DNA of 8,839 nucleotides from Candidatus Atribacteria bacterium (GTDB taxonomy: Bacteria; Bipolaricaulota; Bipolaricaulia; UBA7950; UBA9294), in the NCBI GenBank assembly GCA_004525685.1, contig SPBW01000086.1, forward strand, positions 1 through 8,839. The letters are read 5' to 3'. Shown one piece after another: positions 6,094 through 8,839 of this stretch; the first letter of the stretch is position 1; each line of letters begins with the position of its first letter. The position numbers and the translations under genes are program-made. The notes below the pieces were generated by a model. It worked only from the letters and a program-made list of their open reading frames with translations, was not told where the DNA came from and ran no database searches.

Positions 6094-7024
6094 ACTGCAC
6101 GAGCGCTCGAATGCCTTCATCCAGCGAAACAGAGCTTCGATAGCCTAGCATCCGTTCCGCTTTCTCTGTGCTTCCTACTCTTTCTGTTACGAAGCTTTGC
6201 TCCGAAGGCCGATACTCGGGCTCGACTGATGAGCCCGTCGCACGAAGCAGGAGCTGAACCAGCTCTTTGATCGTGGTCCGAACGCCTGTGCCTACATTGA
6301 AGAACTCGTCTGACACGTCGCTTGTCATAGCAAGCACATTGGCCCGTGCGGCATCCGCAACGTGGATGAAGTCATAGGCCTGTGATCCGTCACCAAAGAT
6401 GAGGGGCGGCATGCCTTCAAAGATTCGATCGAGCACCTTCATGATGACGCTCACATACGCACCTCGATAATCCATGCGTGGACCATAGACGTTCATGTAT
6501 CTCAGCCCGACGAAGGGGAGTCCATGCTGCTCGTAGAAGGCTCGAAAGAACTGCTCACCTGCAATCTTGGTCGCGCCATACGTCGTTCGGTTGTTGAATG
6601 GATGGTCTTCGGTCATCGGAGACGCCAGCGCATCGCCATAGACGGATGCAGACGACGAATACACCACACGCTGCACGCCCGCTTCGAGTGCAGCTGAGAT
6701 CACGTTGTACGTGCCATCCACATTCACTTCCAATGCCGCCCGCGGCTCATGCACGCATTCGAACAGCCACAGTGCCGCCAGATGGAACACACCATCGATG
6801 CCATCCATGACAGCTGCCAGTGACTGCCTGTCCATGATCGAGCCCTCAATGATTCGCAGCCTCGCATCAGCGCTGGCTCTGTCAAGATTGGCACGAGTCC
6901 CGCGCACGAAATTGTCGAATACGAGGATCTCGCTCACCGGCTCCTCAAGAAGCTGATCGACGATATGCGATCCGATGAACCCGGCTCCACCGATCACCAG
7001 GACGCGTTTGCCTTCTAGATTCAA
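6077..7024 (-). CDS. UDP-glucose 4-epimerase-like NAD-dependent SDR
   Basis: A probable 315-residue nucleotide-sugar epimerase or dehydratase acting in the cytosol. Counting from the TTG start, VLVIGGAGFIGSHIVDQLL (8-26) is the NAD-binding loop, VFHLAAL (79-85) is conserved, SSSASVYGD (123-131) carries the catalytic Ser, and Tyr149-x3-Lys153 (YGATK) is the catalytic pair. LRYMNVYGPRMDYRGAY (174-190) and GDGSQAYDFIHVADAA (211-226) match GalE/WcaG-type enzymes. I chose TTG at 7024-7022 because a strong Shine-Dalgarno GGGGAGGAG sits six bases upstream and the fold starts at once. The frame stays open to a GTG at 7180, but those extra 52 residues have no family counterpart and their 5' end lies in a palindromic repeat. 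The stop codon lies in the loop of another repeat hairpin. This is probably the first gene of the operon; 111 nt separate it from the amidotransferase gene. Confidence 0.9.
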   Translation of the reverse strand: MNLEGKRVLVIGGAGFIGSHIVDQLLEEPVSEILVFDNFVRGTRANLDRASADARLRIIEGSIMDRQSLAAVMDGIDGVFHLAALWLFECVHEPRAALEVNVDGTYNVISAALEAGVQRVVYSSSASVYGDALASPMTEDHPFNNRTTYGATKIAGEQFFRAFYEQHGLPFVGLRYMNVYGPRMDYRGAYVSVIMKVLDRIFEGMPPLIFGDGSQAYDFIHVADAARANVLAMTSDVSDEFFNVGTGVRTTIKELVQLLLRATGSSVEPEYRPSEQSFVTERVGSTEKAERMLGYRSSVSLDEGIRALVQWRTQT

Positions 7025-7030
7025 GCCTGT

Positions 7031-7063
7031 CTCCTCCCCAACCGCCAGGCAGGCCAGCCTGCC
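7031..7063 (-). promoter_or_regulatory. Strong ribosome site and leader hairpin for the TTG-started epimerase
   Basis: On the minus strand GGGGAGGAG (7039-7031) stands six bases before TTG 7024, the strongest Shine-Dalgarno in the window, and decides the start. Just upstream is a perfect inverted repeat GGCAGGC-TG-GCCTGCC (7063-7048). It could fold in the mRNA leader and affect access to the ribosome site; that effect is inference. Confidence 0.55.
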
Positions 7064-7070
7064 GCTCCTA

Positions 7071-7090
7071 CGATACACGTATCGATACAC
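7071..7090. promoter_or_regulatory. Operator-like direct and inverted repeats
   Basis: CGATACAC occurs twice, at 7071-7078 and 7083-7090, 12 bp apart. Overlapping these are the inverted repeats CGATAC-AC-GTATCG (7071-7084) and the 10-bp palindrome GTATCGATAC (7079-7088). The site is 47-66 bp upstream of the epimerase TTG start, where a transcription factor could bind. A minus-strand TACAAT at 7113-7108 could be a -10 element, but I see no good -35 for it. No regulator gene is in the window. Confidence 0.35.
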
Positions 7091-7153
7091 CCCGTCATGC
7101 TTCACCCATTGTACGCGCTGGCAAGAGGTTTCATGCGTTTCGCGATCAGGCAC

Positions 7154-7234
7154 GACGTTCTCCGCAGCAGAACTCGACACGAACGCAAAGCGTTCGCAAA
7201 CTCACAAGGAACTGACCCGCCGAGCCCGAGTTCT
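7154..7234 (+). repeat. Direct repeat copy 2 (81 nt), in the divergent intergenic region
   Basis: This is the second copy of the 455-536 repeat. The first hairpin is degraded to GTTCT/AGAAC (7157-7173), and the second is perfect (CGAACGC, loop AAA, GCGTTCG; 7180-7196). The tail CAAGGAACTGACC then GAGCCCGAG matches pieces at 410-437 and 507-530. It lies between the divergent epimerase and activase genes and runs directly into the next two-hairpin module. Confidence 0.85.
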
Positions 7235-7268
7235 GCTCGCAGAACTCGAGACGAACGCGCAGCGTTCG
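7227..7268. repeat. Two-hairpin repeat module, tandem to copy 2
   Basis: A perfect 10-bp inverted repeat CGAGTTCTGC/GCAGAACTCG with a 2-nt centre (7227-7248) is followed by a perfect 7-bp hairpin CGAACGC/GCGTTCG around GCA (7252-7268). The architecture is the same as at 455-497, 6040-6093 and 7154-7196, and similar to the first two hairpins of units A-C. Confidence 0.8.
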
Positions 7269-7276
7269 CGTTCCCC

Positions 7277-7305
7277 TTGACCCAACACGCCCTTGGCGAT
7301 AGCGT
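7277..7305 (+). promoter_or_regulatory. Weak candidate sigma70-type promoter for the activase and radical-enzyme genes
   Basis: TTGACC (7277-7282) is followed after 17 bases by TAGCGT (7300-7305). The -35 is good and the -10 is poor. Transcription from here would begin near 7312, after the TTG at 7293, which would agree with a start at GTG 7350 or ATG 7371. This is a sequence match only. Confidence 0.22.
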
Positions 7306-7370
7306 TCAACATCGTGTCCAACGCAGAGAATCCGTACGGTTCGGACTTGGTGGAAGCTGCTGATGTCGGA

Positions 7371-8264
7371 ATGCTCTTCGACATGAAGCGCTTTGCGCTT
7401 CATGACGGACCCGGCATCCGTACGACCGTCTTCATGAAGGGATGTCCGCTTCGTTGCACGTGGTGTCACAATCCTGAATCTCAGGGCGCAGCGCCTGAGA
7501 TCATGCTGAGTGCAGCCCAGTGCACGGGCTGCGGTACCTGCATCAAGGCTTGTCCTCAGGCCGCGATTCGAGCGACTCAGTCGGCAACCTCAACAGATCG
7601 CCAACGTTGCATCGGATGTGGGCAGTGCGCGATCGTTTGCCCAACCAGTGCACGCACGCTGGTTGGCTACCGGAAATCCATACCTGATCTCGTCGCTCAA
7701 GTGAAGCGCGATGTGGTCTTCTTCGATGAGTCGGGTGGCGGTGTGACGTTGTCTGGTGGCGAGCCGCTCTTTCAGCCATCGTTTGCTGCCGCCTTTCTCG
7801 CCCAATGCCAAGCGCGCAGGATTCACACGGCCCTTGACACGTGTGGCTTTGCCCCGTGGGAGGATCTCAAGCGTGTTGCGCAGCACGCCGATCTCATCCT
7901 CTACGATCTGAAGATCCTGTCGGATTCTCGGCATCGACGCTGGACTGGACACTCAAACGCGCTCATTCTGGACAATCTCACGCGCCTCGATGCCCTGGGC
8001 AAGCCCGTATGGATACGCATTCCCTTCATACTCGAGATGCACGACGATCCAGATGAGCTATCTCGTCTTGGCGCGTTCATCGCGAATTTGAACTGCGTAG
8101 AAGCCGTTCACCTTCTGCCGTATCATCGCACCGGAGAGGCCAAGCGGCAGCAACTGGAACGGTCGGGGACCCCGAAGCTAGACGTGCCAGACGAGCGGGC
8201 CGTCGCTGCCGCGGGTGAGCGCCTCACGCGTGCCGCAGGTCAAGCCGTCGTGATTGGGGGGTAA
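7371..8264 (+). CDS. Glycyl-radical enzyme activating protein (radical SAM, two extra 4Fe-4S clusters)
   Basis: A radical-SAM activase that generates the glycyl radical on its partner enzyme. Numbered from ATG 7371 (297 residues), FALHDGPGIRTTVFMKGCP is the activase signature. Cys25, Cys29 and Cys32 (CPLRCTWC) bind the radical-SAM cluster. Two ferredoxin-type motifs follow at Cys51/54/57/61 and Cys80/83/86/90, an insert typical of activases for PFL-like dehydratases and lyases and absent from classical PflA. SGGEP (128-132) is the SAM-binding motif, and LLPYHRTGEAK near 248-258 fits the C-terminal family motif. The start is uncertain: the frame is open to TTG 7293, and GTG 7350 is another option. 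The family normally begins a few residues before FDxKRF, which favours ATG 7371, although its ribosome site (GGAAG, 14 bases upstream) is weak. The next gene starts 4 nt after the stop, so the two are cotranscribed. Confidence 0.93.
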   Translation: MLFDMKRFALHDGPGIRTTVFMKGCPLRCTWCHNPESQGAAPEIMLSAAQCTGCGTCIKACPQAAIRATQSATSTDRQRCIGCGQCAIVCPTSARTLVGYRKSIPDLVAQVKRDVVFFDESGGGVTLSGGEPLFQPSFAAAFLAQCQARRIHTALDTCGFAPWEDLKRVAQHADLILYDLKILSDSRHRRWTGHSNALILDNLTRLDALGKPVWIRIPFILEMHDDPDELSRLGAFIANLNCVEAVHLLPYHRTGEAKRQQLERSGTPKLDVPDERAVAAAGERLTRAAGQAVVIGG

Positions 8265-8268
8265 TGGG

Positions 8269-8839
8269 ATGAATGAGCGAATCACTCGATTACGAAACCT
8301 AAGCACTCAAACGCGTCCGTCTGTCAGTCCTGAACGAGCCCTTCTGCTTACTGCGTTTATGCAGCAGCCGTCGACCAAGCGATTGCCCATTCCCATCCAG
8401 CGCGCCAAGGCGTTCCATCACCTTCTCACCCATCAATCGATCAGCATTGCAGACGACGAGCTGATCGTCGGGGAACGTGGCGCAGGTCCCAAGATCACGC
8501 CGACGTATCCCGAGTTGTGCTGCCACTCACTCGACGATCTGTCCATTCTCGACGCTCGCGCGAAGACGCCCTTTCAGGTCTCCCAGGACACAAAGGATCT
8601 GTATGCAGACAAGGTCATCCCATTCTGGTCTGGCCAATCCATGAGAGAGCGTGTGTTTGGCGCCATGTCCCTTTCGTGGCACGCGGCGTTCGAGGCCGGC
8701 ATCTTCACCGAATTCATGGAGCAGCGGGCTCCTGGACATGCCGTGCTCGATGACAAGATCTATCGGTTCGGCATGACCCATTTCCGTGAACGAATAGCCG
8801 CATCGAGCCAGCGCGTGGCACTCTCTGATCTTCCTGACA
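8269..8839 (+). CDS. Glycyl radical enzyme, PFL-like, N-terminal fragment cut by window end
   Basis: The first 190 residues of a glycyl radical enzyme, read by hand from ATG 8269, which follows a GGGGGG ribosome site seven bases upstream. It opens with NERITRLRN, then VSPERALLLTAF (19-30), RAKAFHHLL (45-53) and ADDELIVGERG (61-71), the usual N-terminal layout of the PFL2/glycerol dehydratase/hydroxyproline dehydratase superfamily. The section after that is distinctive: PKITPTYPELCCHSLDD (74-90), PFWSGQSMRERVF (118-130) and EQRAPGHAVLDDKIYRFG (151-168), where relatives usually have a GQGH-like motif. Full-length enzymes are about 780-850 residues, so the active-site Cys loop and the C-terminal glycyl-radical loop lie beyond the window and cannot be checked. 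The directly upstream activase supports the call. The substrate is unknown: dehydratase, C-S or C-N lyase, decarboxylase and formate lyase are all open. Confidence 0.88.
   Translation, partial: MNERITRLRNLSTQTRPSVSPERALLLTAFMQQPSTKRLPIPIQRAKAFHHLLTHQSISIADDELIVGERGAGPKITPTYPELCCHSLDDLSILDARAKTPFQVSQDTKDLYADKVIPFWSGQSMRERVFGAMSLSWHAAFEAGIFTEFMEQRAPGHAVLDDKIYRFGMTHFRERIAASSQRVALSDLPD

Noticed and set aside
7025..7180. 52-residue N-terminal extension of the epimerase from a GTG at 7180
   Set aside because: The GTG and first codons lie in a palindromic repeat, the extension matches nothing in the SDR fold, and TTG 7024 has a far better ribosome site.
7293..7370. 26-residue N-terminal extension of the activase from TTG 7293
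   Set aside because: TTG has no ribosome site, the added residues precede the usual family start, and a possible promoter lies across them. It is not fully excluded; GTG 7350 is also possible.

Overview
The window comes from a bacterium with moderately high GC content that I cannot place in a phylum. A glycyl-radical enzyme and its activase lie at the right edge. They point to anaerobic metabolism, because such enzymes are inactivated by oxygen. The coding strand switches once: everything from about 561 to 7024 reads leftward (minus), and everything from about 7371 to the end reads rightward (plus).

Layout, left to right: (1) 1-560 is gene-free and packed with palindromic hairpin repeats. 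(2) 561-7024 is a tightly packed minus-strand surface-polysaccharide/glycan operon. In transcription order it holds a UDP-glucose 4-epimerase-like SDR (TTG start at 7024), an asparagine-synthase-like amidotransferase, a 49-residue basic Trp-rich small ORF, a glycosyltransferase, a second NAD-dependent epimerase/dehydratase and a second glycosyltransferase related to the first. From the amidotransferase onward, successive genes overlap by 4 nt (ATGA/GTGA) or lie 11 nt apart. (3) 7025-7370 is the divergent intergenic region, with more copies of the left-end hairpin repeats and operator-like short repeats. (4) 7371-8264 encodes a glycyl-radical-enzyme activating protein, followed after 4 nt by its probable partner, a glycyl radical enzyme cut off by the window end.

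Working model (inference): the two SDR enzymes make or remodel nucleotide sugars, the two glycosyltransferases add sugars to a lipid-linked or surface glycan, and the amidotransferase may amidate a sugar acid, as asparagine-synthase-like proteins are thought to do in some O-antigen and capsule loci. The radical-enzyme pair is a separate divergent unit whose substrate cannot be read from the N-terminal fragment.

The most unusual feature is the repeat family. A two-hairpin module occurs about seven times: four times at 1-500, once across the stop codon of the 4-epimerase gene, and twice between the divergent operons. Stem sequences differ between copies while pairing is kept. Three copies carry a third, longer hairpin behind a conserved leader (27 identical nt in two of them). 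An ~82-nt version appears in direct orientation on both sides of the glycan operon. No recognisable transposase, CRISPR array, tRNA or rRNA is present.
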